NCBI GenBank assembly: GCA_008933995.1
Contig: WARS01000029.1
Coordinates: forward strand, 10,053,107-10,117,106
DNA: 64,000 nt
Direction of reading: 5' to 3'
Source of the DNA: Datnioides undecimradiatus
Lineage: Eukaryota > Chordata > Actinopteri > Lobotiformes > Datnioididae
In this document: positions 37,801 to 50,900 of the stretch, one piece after another
Position numbering within the stretch: position 1 is the first letter of the stretch
Layout of the letters: each line of letters begins with the position of its first letter
The notes under the pieces: generated by a model
What the model was told of the DNA's origin: nothing
The model's input: the letters and a program-made list of their open reading frames with translations, nothing else
Database searches by the model: none
Made by a program: the position numbers and the translations under genes

Positions 37801-39586
37801 AGTTTCAAACTGAATATTTTGTTCTATATATCATTTCGTAGGTGTCACTGTGGTCTCTGCCTGATTGGATATATCTTTTACAATCAAGTCAAATCTACTG
37901 TATTTCAACATAAATCTGCAAACTCTCTGGCCATTAAAGTTTAAAGTCAAAATATCATTGCACTGCAGGAAGGTATTGCCACTGTGTCATTAACAGTAAG
38001 AACTTTGGCAACTGGTTTCCATTAACATGTCACTTATTGGGTGATTAAAAGTTAGTGATCGCTTCCAAACACTGATAAAATCTTCAATGTGCTGCTATCA
38101 GCGTGTGTGTGGGTGGGGGGTGGAGGCAACTCTAACCATAAATTCATAATTCATCTGTACATTTAGAATTATGTATAAAAGGATTTGCCAAAGATTGAGC
38201 TTGGATCATGGAGTAAACAGGAAGTGAATGGCAGTAATAACCTCAGTGTGTGAGGTCTCAGGTCATTGCAATGTAATTGCTTGTTTGTTGTTACATTTTC
38301 TAAAACACATTTTTTAGTCAGAACTAACAGTGGAGATTTGGTAACCAGCCATTCTACCAATGTAGAGATTTTAGTATTAGAAGGTCAGGCAACAAAAATT
38401 TCAGCAGTACATCATGGACTTATTCAAACCCCTTGCACAGTGGTTTACCTTTTTTGGTGCTCAGATCAGTTAAGAACACATGGGGAAATAGCTGCACATG
38501 CAGTGTAGACTGTGGTTTAGCTTCAGCTCATTTTGTTATGCTTGGCCTTCCAAGCAGTATTAACAGCAAGTGATCAGATGTCAACATTCATCTTCCTCTA
38601 CCCATAAAACCAATGCTTTTGGGGTCACATAGGGTTTGCGATGCATTCTCACTCTTGGTGAACACCACAATGATGAGACTCACACTTTCGAGCTCTACTG
38701 GTTTCTTCTCACCTGAACAAACGAACTAAACCAAAAGAAGAATGTGCTCCATAAATCAAAGGGACTACTTGAACTGTGGGAAAGCTCCTTTCTCAGACTC
38801 ACCGTCCCCCAAGAACAGGATGAGGTTCTTGGCTTGGTGGAGATTAGGCTGCACATTTAGGGCTGTGTAAAGTGCCTGCTTCCCTTTGTTGTTCCAGTAG
38901 CTGGCATGGAGCTCCTCTTCTATAAACACAAAAAAGACAATATGATGTTACTAAAGAAGCAGATAATTAATGGGTGTTTACAGTGTGAATCTACAGAAGA
39001 TGATGTTCTTATTTTGCATGACTGGCAATAACAGGTATATAAACACTGACTCTAGATGAATCAGAGGTAGGAAGGAAAAAGAAACAGTAAAGTCATGAAG
39101 GTCAAATTTCCATAACCCTGGAATAATCATACAAGAAATAGATGTTATGAAAATAATCTGTAAAATGAATCAAACTGTTATATTCAAAATTTTTTGTAGA
39201 AAAGTAAGTATTTACTATCAACAGATTAGCAGCATTATTGATACATTAGCATATGCAACATTATTAGAGTCGCCTATTTCATCAAGGGTATAATAAAAGT
39301 ACTGGCAGCCCATTAACAATATTTTGTTCTTATATATACAAGAATATACAATAAACATTATTTTTCTGTCTTGAATCGAAGGTTGATATGATTACATACT
39401 GTATGTATGGCTGGTCTTTGTATTGTCTTTGAAATGCAGTCGTTTAAATCTGATAGTAAGCATTCTTAGTTCCTGTAGATGCCTAAAAACAGCAGCAGTA
39501 TGTAATATATCCTTACCTGAAACAGACAAAGTCCTCTGTATTGACATGTAAGTCAGTAATCCAATAAAAATGAGCTTGCTGGCCAT
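33598..39586 (-). CDS. Alkaline phosphatase, intestinal-type, GPI-anchored (ALP-A)
   Basis: Eleven coding exons give 519 residues: 39586-39517, 38919-38803, 37508-37393, 36824-36650, 36385-36213, 35945-35820, 35654-35585, 35146-35012, 34614-34423, 34295-34179 and 33866-33598. The enzyme hydrolyses phosphate monoesters outside the cell. A signal peptide fills exon 1 ([15 protein letters not shown]). Family metal and catalytic residues are present in precursor numbering: Asp62 (LFLGDG), nucleophile Ser112 ([10 protein letters not shown]), His173/Ser175 (QHASP), Arg186, Glu327, Asp332/His336 (RIDHGHH), Asp373/His374/His376 (ADHSH) and His448 (ETHG). The hydrophobic tail after the Cys/Asn-rich end ([13 protein letters not shown]) suits GPI attachment. 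Exon number matches human ALPI/ALPP rather than ALPL, hence 'intestinal-type'; which fish alpi copy this is cannot be told. Exon 8-9 joining follows the AT-AA model discussed in the findings. ETHGIDD departs from the usual ETHxGED. Confidence 0.93.
34780..34808. repeat. (TAA)n microsatellite in ALP-A intron 8
   Basis: About nine TAA units inside the intron that carries the non-canonical splice ends. Confidence 0.85.
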
Positions 39587-39655
39587 TGTGCTGATTGTAT
39601 ATGACTAAAACAAAAATAAAATGGAGTACAAGTGTGCTTGTCTGTACACTGATGT

Positions 39656-39688
39656 CCCTTTATAGCCGCAGTTAAGGAGCAAAGGGCA
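39656..39688 (-). promoter_or_regulatory. ALP-A TATA box and HNF4-like DR1 site
   Basis: On the minus strand GCTATAAAGGG (39656-39666) lies about 70-80 bases before the ATG and is a good TATA box. About ten bases further upstream, 39676-39688 reads on the plus strand GGAGCA-A-AGGGCA, a direct repeat with one-base spacing as bound by HNF4 and related nuclear receptors. HNF4 is an enterocyte and liver regulator, which would suit an intestinal phosphatase. The binding is inferred from the motif only. Confidence 0.55.
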
Positions 39689-39741
39689 CATGGAGGACTC
39701 TTCAACGTGAGCCAGAGGTTATATACAGCACCAATATGCAC

Positions 39742-40175
39742 AAAGTTAAAGTTAAGTACTTTACTTAAGTACAAATTTGAGTTACTTGTAGTTTACATGA
39801 GTATTTTCTGCTCTACCACGTCTACTGTGTTACAGTTAGGAGGGATATATTGCATGTTTTACTTCACAGCATTTAACTTACAGCTTAAGTCACTAGTTAC
39901 TTTACAATTTTATATTAATTAATTACCATCTATTTTGATAATCATTGTCATTGCTCATGCAAAAATTGTCATGGCCCAAAAATGTGAGTTTATTTCTTGT
40001 AAATAATTTTGTGCCAAACACTGTGAAGGTGTCTCCTTGGATAATTGTGTGGGATCATTTTCAGAATTTTTTACAAATTAATCAATCTATCCACAGCTTG
40101 AGTACTTTTACTTAAATAGATCACATTTTACTGATTACACTTTTGATTAGGGGCCTTTTTAATGCAGGACCTTTA
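39742..40175 (+). mobile_element. Diverged teleost interspersed repeat ('TTTACTTAAGTA' type)
   Basis: The block starts with AGTACTTTACTTAAGTAC, continues with GAGTTACTTGTAGTTTAC and a segment on 'ATATTGCATGTTTTACTTCACAGCATT', and ends with GAGTACTTTTACTTAAATAG and TAATGCAGGACCTTTATTG. I remember this order of motifs as a very common fish interspersed repeat. No coding capacity is present. Boundaries are approximate and the family name needs a repeat library. Confidence 0.55.
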
Positions 40176-41602
40176 TTGTCTTATAGCTACCATAAATCAT
40201 AATAATGATGCTCATGATGATTACATTGTTTTATGGTGCCCTGCATGTATTTCATTGCTGTATGGTTTTAAAAACCCTACAGCTCATGTTTTAGAATTCT
40301 TTCTGAAAACAGTTTTTCCATAGAGCAACCATTTGTTTGACTTTGAGGCAGGATGAATTGATAACATGTGAGTCTGTGTGTGTGCAGGTGGGTTTGAGGG
40401 TACATCTGTGTGATGTTTTGCAGCAGCTTGGTTAAAAACCCTCAGCACCCTGACGCTGACTGGCATTGTGGTTCAGATACACCATCACAAGGTCACGAAG
40501 GTTTTTTTTCTGTTAGAATCAGTTTTCAGATGTCTAACAGCAAAGGATTCTGTGAAAGTATATGACAATACAGCACTTTGGAGAGATAATAAATTTGACT
40601 TTCAATGCCAAGGAATTTGCTGGATTAACTACTGATTGTTTTGTGTGACAGTGTAATATTTCCATTTTTTCCAACTTTAGAGTTGTGCATTATAGCTTCC
40701 ATGTGTGCTTGCATGACGTTTACTACAGTTGTGCCTCAACAAATCTAGTCTGTTGCTAGACCTAAAGGTGTTCTGTGCCCTTCAGTTGTTTCTTCTTTAT
40801 TTCCTTCTGAAGGAATAAGCAAACACTGTCATTTACTTTCAGTTGCTTTCTGTGAAATGTTGATGAAACTACAGAAAAGGGACTAAATCAAGATGTTAGA
40901 AGAGGAACTGCTATCAAGTGAAGTAAAGAAGGAACTCACCAAGAAAAAGTGATGTTTTTCATCCTTATTTAAGTAACATTTGCCAAAACACAGTATAAAA
41001 ATACGACATTGACAATATTTGCTTACAAAATACATTCATGTACAATCCAAATAGATTACATATCAAGTGACAATTTGCCATATTTGCTATTTGGAACCAA
41101 TGAGGTCGAGATAAAAAACAAAACAAAACAACAAAAAAACTTAATAAAAAACTTAGAAGCTACATATTTTAAACTCCTGAAAGAGGTACAGTATCTCTAT
41201 GCATTCTTGTAAGGTCTGTAGGTGTTGCAGCTTGGCATGGCATGATGAGATGGCATATAGGTCAGGTTTATTTTACCGTCATATAGTCATTCATTCCATC
41301 ATGCTGCTGTGTGTCCTGCCTGAGAGTCCACTAGCTGAACTGTGACACCTCAGCCTACTTCCTTGTTTCAAGTTATTCTGGCTAAAGCCTCAGGTGAATG
41401 TGTAACTAGCAATTACAGTTCTTTGGAAATGTTTGATAGCTCTGAACGAGCAGAGTGCCAGCAGGGTTCGTATTTAACCTTAGAAAATAAGAAGTGGACA
41501 AAAATCTAACTCACTAATGAAAGGAGTAGTTAGTTAGTTAGTAGTCATGTTGCAGGTATGAAATAGGTTCATGTTTGCATATATGTTTTCTACTGCTGAC
41601 TG

Positions 41603-41608
41603 TTTATT
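41603..41608 (-). terminator. ALP-B poly-A signal candidate
   Basis: Canonical AATAAA on the minus strand about 315 bases after the ALP-B stop codon. Another AATAAA near 41,268 could serve a longer transcript. Confidence 0.4.
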
Positions 41609-41876
41609 CATTTTTGAATTAGAGCTACTATATGCATGGTTATGCCTGCTTTTTTCATGCATTCTAGGTTACAAGCTCATGTGAATGAATACTAAATGAT
41701 GAGGATGTGTGTAAATGTTTCTGTTAACAAATACAGTACTTTCAATGTTTATCCCTGCATTCTGACTTGGCAGCCTGTGTGCATACAGTGAATTTGTGAG
41801 CATGTACTCTATGTACAGTATGTTAAGTACATTGAGTATCTGTATTGCTGCATGCATACAATGTATTTGTGTGCTT

Positions 41877-41902
41877 GTGTGTGTGTGTGTGTGTGTGTGT
41901 GT
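41877..41902. repeat. (GT)n microsatellite in ALP-B 3' UTR
   Basis: About 13 GT units starting 20 bases after the ALP-B stop codon, so the transcript should carry a CA-repeat in its 3' untranslated region. Confidence 0.85.
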
Positions 41903-41921
41903 TGATGTGTGTAATTGGGGG

Positions 41922-44900
41922 TCATCTGAGTAAACAGAAGAAGCCAAGCAGGCCAAACAGGAGGCTTGATGGTGTGTTCACACCCACACTCGAGGTGTGG
42001 GTGTGGGGATGAGGAGGGCAGTTTGTATAGGGCTCCAAGCAGGCAGCGTATGCCATGACATGCGCCACGTAGTTTTGCTCTTTCACCCCATGAAACAGGT
42101 GAGCCATTGGGCCTTTGGCGTAAATGGCTACATCCTCTCCACCATGCGTCTCAGCATCCAGCGGGACAGCAGCCTGCTGCATGTACTCCTCATCATCTGG
42201 AGAGAAATGAATAGAGTGTTACAAAACACAGTTTAAAGCAACTTGGATCATCAACTGCTAAAACAAAACAGATGCTGTCATAGACAATAAGCTAACCATG
42301 ATGTCAATCCAGATTAACTTTATTCTTCACTGTGGCTGTGTCACCGACGATTTACTGAGAAATTAGACATGGCACTGTTTGCTCACAGCAATGGTCCATA
42401 CAAATAAAGTGTGCTTGAGTAAAAAATTGGAGCATCCTGCCTTTGATACCTTGACTTTACTTAAGTGCCTTTATTACAGTAGATTGCACTGGATCTCCTT
42501 TGTTTTGATGTTTAAATACCACCCACACCAGAGGCCCTCATTAGATAGCTTACATTTGCTTCATAGATGTTTTTGTGGCTGTTTTGCTCATGAAATGGGT
42601 TTTGTAAATCTTCTGTAATTCACCAAATTAAACTTAATTACAACATTTTCAAAACCCAGAAGGTAATTTAAGTCCTTTTGACTGCCTGACTTTCTAACAG
42701 TGAAGTTTACTGGCAGATAACAAAGCTATTTCCTTCCCAAAAACAAAAAGTAAACTTGTTTTTCAGACATATGTTTGTAACATACATGTTTGTATGTTTG
42801 ATACTCAAGTATTCTTGACATTATGATGGTAACAACTGCAGCATTGACAAAGGGTCCATGTGTACAATTGTGGACTGAGTTTTGCAAATTCTCTTTGGCT
42901 CCACTCTGAGAAATGTCTTCTATATAGGCTAATGACCTTGTAGTCTATATAGTCAGAATTTCAATACTGACCTTTGCAGTGCTTTATATTTCCCTAGACA
43001 GACACATAAAGTTTAAGAGATGAATCCCTCATTTGCAACTGCATGTTTACTTAAGGTACCACATGAGTGTGCACTTTTGAGACACAACTATTGGTTCCAA
43101 AAACATAAAGTGACGCCAGGATATTCAAAAAGACAAAATTGGGGGTTTTAAAATGCAATTCATCCTTGGATGGAAGTATTTTCACAGACAAGTATACATA
43201 ATCATGCAATGACTAAAGTGAATGATGCAGAACAAGAAGAGGAGGAAGTGGGTCATTGCTGTCCAGTGTTCCACAAAGAAATACAAATACTTTTCCTGAG
43301 TGCAGTTACATGTACACAGAGTGGCTTTGCAGAGAAAAGAACAGAAGACAGCACAGTGAATGCCACAAACACCATATTTCTTCTTTGCTTTCCAGAGAAA
43401 AACACAGCCATGAGTCAGCCATAACCACATCAGTTCACACTGTCTGTGCACACATCAGCACAGACGACTGCAGCATCTGAAAGACATTAGTTTGTGCTTA
43501 CAGTAATCCACCATTGTGATGTTCCCTCTGGTTCCATTTATGTGGACGTAACCAGGACCGTTGGCGTATAGGATGCTGGTGAAAGGCATTTTGTCATCAG
43601 CTTTCTTTGGTGCCAGACCTGAATGGCAGAACGTGGCAGAGAAAGTGAGCAATAATACACTGGTTTCAGTGTCTTTTCACAGAAGGAAAACTAGGCCCAG
43701 GGACTCACATGTACTATCTGAAACAAAAAGGAACCTTTTAACAACATTTTAACTTAAATATTATGTAAATATCTACATATATGAATGTCAAAAAGCAATG
43801 AGAGTAATTTTAGGTTAGTTCTACAATTTTCAACATGTGGACTGCATTCACATCCACTTTGTTCTATACTCTTCATCCCAATTTAAGTCTGGTTTGCATT
43901 CATGTGTTTGTGCTTTGAACCATACCAAAGATGGGATTCCCTCGGGGTGTGTTACCACCGAAGGTGAAGACGTGGGAGTGGTCAGCAGTGACGACGGTAA
44001 GAGTATCGAATTCTCTGGTTAGCTGTGCGGCGCGCTGAATGGCTCGGTCAAACATGACAGCTTCTGTCAGTGCCAGTTTTGCAATGCCATCATGGTGACC
44101 GTGATCAATTCTCCCTCGTAACAGAAGAGCACAAAATGAGCAAATTAGACCCCAAATCATCTAGTTAGTACAACTCCATTTTAGGACATTTTAGGAGTAC
44201 CTGAAATGAAAATGGCTATTTGACTGTGCTACATGCTGCTTTTGTTTATCCTCAATTTCTTTACATTCCTCCATAAAAGTGTTGGGAGCTGTAGAGTAAC
44301 ATTTTTCAAAAATGAAAGAATACACAAACATTTGTATTTATTACCATTAGAGCATGGAAAATGTAATTTGATTTTAACAGGCTTTACATTTTTAAATTAG
44401 ATTATTAGACATAATACTCATCTTCCACAAACAGGAAGTAGCCTTTGGGATTCTTGCTGAGGATTTGTATGGCCTTCTCTGTCATCTCCACAATGGATGG
44501 GTCACGTGTGCTGTTCCGGAAAACCTCAAATCTCATGTCCTTTGGCTCAAAGAGACCTGGAAACACCAGAAAAAAATGGGGAAAAAGCAGATTTTCTTTT
44601 TTTCTTCAAAAATTGACCTTGACATTGTACGGTGTTAATGATGAGTTCAATCTAAACTGGCAGAGCTGAAGAACAGAAGTTAAAGAAAACAGAAGACTGT
44701 GGGGCCAAGTGAGAGTAGTAAGAGCAAAAATCATTGAACTGAAAAAGTGGAAACAACATACCCTGACCTTGTTATCTAGCTTCTTAGTTCAAATCCAAGC
44801 TGCTTCCAAGACCATTCCCATTCATTTTATGAATTAGACACAAATTACTGCGTTTACTTCTTCTGCCCATCCAATTGATAATAAATGTTCTTCGATAATG

Positions 44901-47900
44901 CTAATAATACTTAGAATAAAACTTAATCGTTGAGATTTGGGGAAGCGTGCTCTGTTTTCCTGTGATTCTTTACTTCAAATGAAGCACACATCACACGCTT
45001 GAATGCATTATAACAGTGTAAGGCAATAACAGTTGTATTGTTACTGTCACACGCATCACCGCAAGAAACATGCCCTTTGGATTTTATGATTGTGTTAAGG
45101 TTAATAATACCACCTAACTGTGAATTTACAATGCGTCGTCATGACTACTTTGTGTGGCTGTAAAGATGAAAGCTGACCTGACTGGAATCCTTGTTTCTAA
45201 GCCACTGAGAAGTTTTCATAATTTAGATAAGAACTTATCAGTCAACACCTGAGGAGCATAGACAGAGAGGTGCAAATACCATGTGTGTGTTAGTATATAT
45301 GATGTGTGTGTTGCATTTTGTATTTGTTTTTTTTGCCTGACAGTCTATCAGGCTCAAGCATGTGTATGCTGTCAGGAGCAAACTGCAGTATATAAAACTT
45401 ATCTGTTCAAACTGAGATCTGTCTGTGTTGACACCCACCCATGAGCCGGTCAGTGGTTTTAACATTTATCTCGTCAAACTCCTTCCTGTGCCAAACATAC
45501 TGTGACTTCTTGTTCTGGAAAACAGACCAGAGGACACTTGAAGCTGTGAGACATCTGTTGAATTAAAGGGCACTATCCAGCAACAACTTGAGCTCCTACC
45601 GGTTTAGCCTTCAGCCACACATCAATGAGGTTCCTCTTGTCTTTGCGGTCACCCTTGCGAGAGCTGGAGGTAGGGTACTCTGGGTCTGGGGTGCCCTTTG
45701 GTGTCATGTACATCCTCCCTCCCCCAAGAATCACCTGAAAGGGACACCAGATGGAAGGATTATATTTACAGTGGTAGTCTATGATGGTCCTTGTACAAAA
45801 CAATTGCACAACTTTGACAATAGAACACTGTGGCTTTCACTGAACTGCTGATTTTCTATTTCACCAAGCACCTCACTTTATTCACCTTACATTTATATAT
45901 ACATTTTTTTATGATTATGTGGCTTAAATTTGAACTGGTAAGGCCCAATACTATAAACAGTAATATCACAGTCCTGGTGGACTCACTGAACTTTTCAAAT
46001 AAAATCAGTCATATTTCAATAAAGGTCCTCATTTATATCCAAATAACACACTATAAAGTTATATTACAGCACTTACAAACGATTTCCAAACTGCTTAATA
46101 TCCATTTGAAAACAAAACAATTGTCAAAGGACATGCTGCTATTGCAGATAAGCACTAAGCTACTTTTTTTTTCCACTTGTGCAGTGTGCAGTATAACATT
46201 AGCACAGTATCTGATAACTTGATCCAATCAAATATTTTTTTTGGTGTTAAATAATGCATCAAACAGAATATGGCTATTACATACATCAATGTCAACATTG
46301 GTGACCAGTTGGGTTGCAATGTCCACACATCCCTGTCTGCGGGCACTGGAAGGAAGATCTGCGTCGCTGTACCAACTGCGGCTGACAGAGTGGGCATAAG
46401 CAGCAGCTGGGGAGGCATGCTGGACACGGGTGGTGGTCACTATGCCAACAGATTTACCTGGACAATGAAGAGATGTAGCCAAATATGAAGTTCAAGTGTT
46501 GAGCTAATCGCAAGCATTGTGACTTTTTCTGTGACACACTGGAGGTGTGTTATTTTCCTCGTCATAGAGCTGCTCTAGAGCAAGAAACCCAACATTTAAG
46601 CTCATTTATGATCCCACTTTTTTCCTTGGCAAAGTAATGAGGCCCAGTGGAAGAAGTTTTTACCACAGCAATGAATGAGTGAAAAACAGAAATCACTTAC
46701 ATAAACCTTTACATATATTTAATTCTTTGATTTTCACCAGCTTTTAGGATTCACTCAACACATTGAAAGTACTTTAATTAAAATGCCAGTTAATTTTCCC
46801 CTGGGTTCAACCAGCTTCACTTTACCAGCTTTATGAATACTGTACTTAATAGCTTCATGAAAACAAAGTCAAAACATATGTGTCAGTCATTTTAAAGCAC
46901 AATATAATGACTATCTGTGGTACTTTACATTGTAGTGTAATGTGCACATGATATACATAACTATTGGAACAAACACTGGTCAATCTGAAATGATCTGTGA
47001 TCTTAATTAGATGTTTTATGGACATTGAACTACAACTGGTGACTTACAAGTAGCAGGGAACACGCTTATCAGATGATTGCTTTATTGTATTTTATTTCTC
47101 TGTATATGTGGTCATTGCCTATCTTGAGATAAGAATGTAATTCAAATCAGATGACCTTTACATTGTACAGAACACCCACCACTAGGCAGGCTATTTAGTG
47201 TCTTTACCTTGTGCTTTAGCACGGCGTAATACTGAGTAGACCTCGTTACCGAAGGTGGTGTTGCACTCATAGGCCACTGCATTAGCACTGAGCCCCACTG
47301 TCTTAGCGTTGGCCTTCACCCCACAGTGGTAGGCTGTAGCCGTGCTAGCACTGTCTGCTACCTGTTTATCAACACTGTAGGTCTGTGGAGCAGAAACACA
47401 AACACTGCTAAAGACGGTAGAAACATACAGTATATTCAAAGTCAGATTACACTTTCTATACTATAGGTTAGACAGCCATGACACTGAACACTTGACTCAC
47501 TCACACTCTTATTCACACTTTAATTAAAATAATTGAGGGATTACACTGAACCATGAGGCTGAGTCCCACTTTCAATTGACTTTCAAACAGTTTTCACTGC
47601 TTCTACTGCAGTGTCAGCATTTTTGCTCAAAGTGACAATTTTACCTAAATCCCTTGAAAGTCTTTTCGCACAAAGGTTTGGAGTATTTAAGTTGCAGCGT
47701 GGTGGTATGAAGCAAGAAGCAACATGTTAAGAGAAGAAAGCATGTGAAAAATGGACACACACACAAAAGCCATCCTTCTTTAGGTGTGTGTATTCATCTG
47801 CATCTGTGTGTATCTGTCTCTCACTGCATGTCTCCTTTATCTCTCTCTCCATGTGACGCACTGTACACGTTTACCAAGCATGCACAGACACATACACATA

Positions 47901-50900
47901 CATGCACACATATGAAAGACATTGTATTAGCATGCTGTACCTCTCTCTCTCTCTCTTTCTCTCTCACATACACACACACACTCACTTACTCACTCACTTA
48001 ACATCTGACTACAGAGTTCATCCTTGGAGTCCATCCAGTGATATCACGCTCGATGGGGTGCAGAGTGTGTGTGTGTGTGTGTGTGTGGTGTACGGAGGCA
48101 AAACACATAGGAGGTCAAGGAGTGCAGAGTCATAATAATAAAAATATGTAACGTTGGCCTGTTTCTTTTTTTTTAAACTGTAAGGGCCTTTGAAAAATAT
48201 CAACATGTTAAAAGGCTGACTTACTGTGTCATTGTCATTTTTCCCCATTTAAACTTATTTACAAATCAAGGGATGTCGTAGTAAAATGTAGTAAAACTAT
48301 AAAAGGCTATAATAAAAGTGAATAAAAGTTAAACTGTAAACAAGCCAATCAAGCCAGGGACATGTACAGGTATCTAATAATCCCCAAGGGATTATTGAAA
48401 AAAAAGAAAAACAAATTGAAAAGAAAAATTAATGATTTAAGTGGTGAAGCCTTGAAAGACTATGAAGAATGTACTCATCAGAACAATGCAGACAGGAGGA
48501 TTTTTTTTTTTTAAAAAGTCTTCTTCCTGAGAATAAAGGAAATAATTCATATAACGCAGCTGAAGTTACATGATGAAACACTGCTAGCTCTTTCACATCA
48601 GACCTCATATTGAAGTCTACCCTGAATAATGGCTGAACTGCAGGTCAACAGTGTTGTGTTGTCACCTTTGACAGAGCCACATATGGGAAGGTGTCCATAG
48701 CCAGGATTGTCTCCTCGCCTGATCCACCCTCCATCTGACCTCGCAGGATTCGAGCTGCCGACACGGTGGACACACCCATCCCTGAGATACAAAGATTGAC
48801 AGGTGAAGGTCACAAAAACCTTGATTTGGAAATCTTTACTGCGTATGTATTCATGTCATACAAAGGTTTTGCTGCTCTGACGCCACAGGGCCCAGAATAC
48901 TGCTCTCTGTACAGTGTGTTTTGTTTTTTTTTTCAAAGCTCGGGCTATAACTGTCAAATGAGAGGGAAAAAAAGTTTTGATTCAGTAATGCTCTAAACAA
49001 ACAAAGTCAACGCATGTCAAGGCCATTAACATCAACTGAATCCACAAATACAGGGCATTTAAGGCAGTGGTTTTCTAGGAGAACCACATGTTCAAACAAA
49101 ATCATCACAGAGACCAACACAGACTCCTCCAGGGAACTATTCAGACCTGTATTGGTAGGATATAAATATACATGAAGATGCTGCTGTGTAACTATTAGGA
49201 ATTTATTACATAGAACACACAGAATTTATATAACAGTAACAATAACGATAAATAACAAGGGAACCTGTTTTATCTCTTTCTTGTGGTCCATTACTGGACT
49301 TCACCCCTGACTTTGAAAACCATACTTTACCAAGCCCACGCCACTGTGATGCAACTTTAACATTATGGCCATAAAACTGAGAACATACTCAGGGCAGGGC
49401 ATTGCTGGAGAGATGCACAAAGAAAACTCAGCCTCGACCACCCAGAAATGTGACTCAGTAGGTCTGATTTAAAGCAGATATTCTGGTAGTTAACAGGAAA
49501 AACACTCTTAAATCTACGTGGCTTTAAACAGCTCCCCTTACAAAAATGACTTTCATGCCTCACCAGTTGTAAATACACCACGCAAGTGACAATTAATGTG
49601 ATTTGCCAATCAAATCTGATCCAGATGGAAATGTTCCCCAGCAGGCAATTGTAGCCCCTACGCTGAATGCCAAACTGCACTGCAAAAGGACATGACGTGT
49701 AACACGAGTCAGCAGTGGATCTTCAGAGTCATGGCCACACCCTGCACTAATTGAAATTGCCACCTCAAAAAGGTATTCTTTAAAGCATTTGACCAATTGT
49801 AATGTTACGTAGCCATATTTTTTACAAGCAGCTCCCTGTTTTGTTTGAATCACGCACAGGCACAGTTCCAGCAAACACAGCTATGTGCCAGAAAAGGCAG
49901 TGAAGAAGAACAAGACTGCAAGATAACATGAATATAAACTATGCGCAATTAAAAATATGAGTTTTGTGAGTGTTTTGTGGGGAACAATGCATTCGATAAA
50001 TGTGTTAGATCTAAAATATGCACGCAATGCATTTTGTTTAGCAACACTGAATGTAATTTGAGGGAAAAATCTGCCTCTTTATCTGCTAAATTTTCCACTC
50101 CATTTGATGCACTGTTGAAATAAAACATCAGTGCAGCTTAAAGTTTAGGCAGCTAAAACTACTTGGTTATGAACAAGCATTTTCACAATCGGAAGAAATC
50201 AGCGTTGGTAGGAGATGAGATGTGATCTCCTCCTGTCTAAGAGATTAATGGCGCACAACTTTTGCCTTTCTACTTCTGAGTCATTACTCACACGACTCCA
50301 AATGTTTGCGTGTGAAGCCAACGGAATCAATTTTGAACAAAAAACATAAAGTTGTCCAAACTTTTATTCCAACCATAGACTCATCAACTTTTACAAATCT
50401 AGACGCAGGTCTGCACTACCACTTACACGCAGTTTCTCAGTTCACTGTACACAGCCAAACATACTGGAACTGTCTTGCACTGCATATTGAGCTGTATTTG
50501 TCAGTGAGGTTGAAAGCAGCAGCCTTTTCTGTTTAAACTTGCACCACAACCAAGTCGGTCTTGAATGTTGGAATAGATTTCGTAATAACATAATAACGCA
50601 CCGTCGCCGAGGAACAGGATGATGTTCTTGGCCTGGTGGTCTCGAGGGCGTAGTTTCAGCGCAGCATCCAGTGTTTCCCTGGCCTGGGCATCCCAATAAG
50701 CAGGTTCCTTCTCAAGTTCGTACAGGGCTACAGAATGATAGAATGAGACATGTACATGTACATGTGTTTATGTGAGATTTTTTTCTTCTTAGTATGTGTG
50801 AATGTGTAGTGTTTACATGTGTTGAATGGTGAAGATCCAGTATAGAGAAATTTCAAGTGAATTCAAGTGTGTCTGCAGGCACCTACACACTTATGCATCC

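Larger units (their letters stand above)
40176..41921. other. Spacer between the two alkaline phosphatase genes
   Basis: Non-coding and AT-rich, with A-runs at about 41,110-41,150 and a GT microsatellite at 41,877-41,902. The right part should be the ALP-B 3' untranslated region; minus-strand AATAAA signals are seen at 41,603-41,608 and near 41,268. No phosphatase exon relic is evident. Confidence 0.6.

Noticed and set aside
34615-44421. U12-type (minor spliceosome) introns as the cause of the AT ends
   Set aside because: Neither donor resembles ATATCCTT and no TTCCTTAAC branch site lies near the 3' ends; the donors keep the U1-type AGT, so the U2-type class fits better.
45830-46222. Plus-strand 130-codon frame inside an ALP-B intron
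   Set aside because: AT-rich intron sequence antisense to the gene, no recognisable domain.
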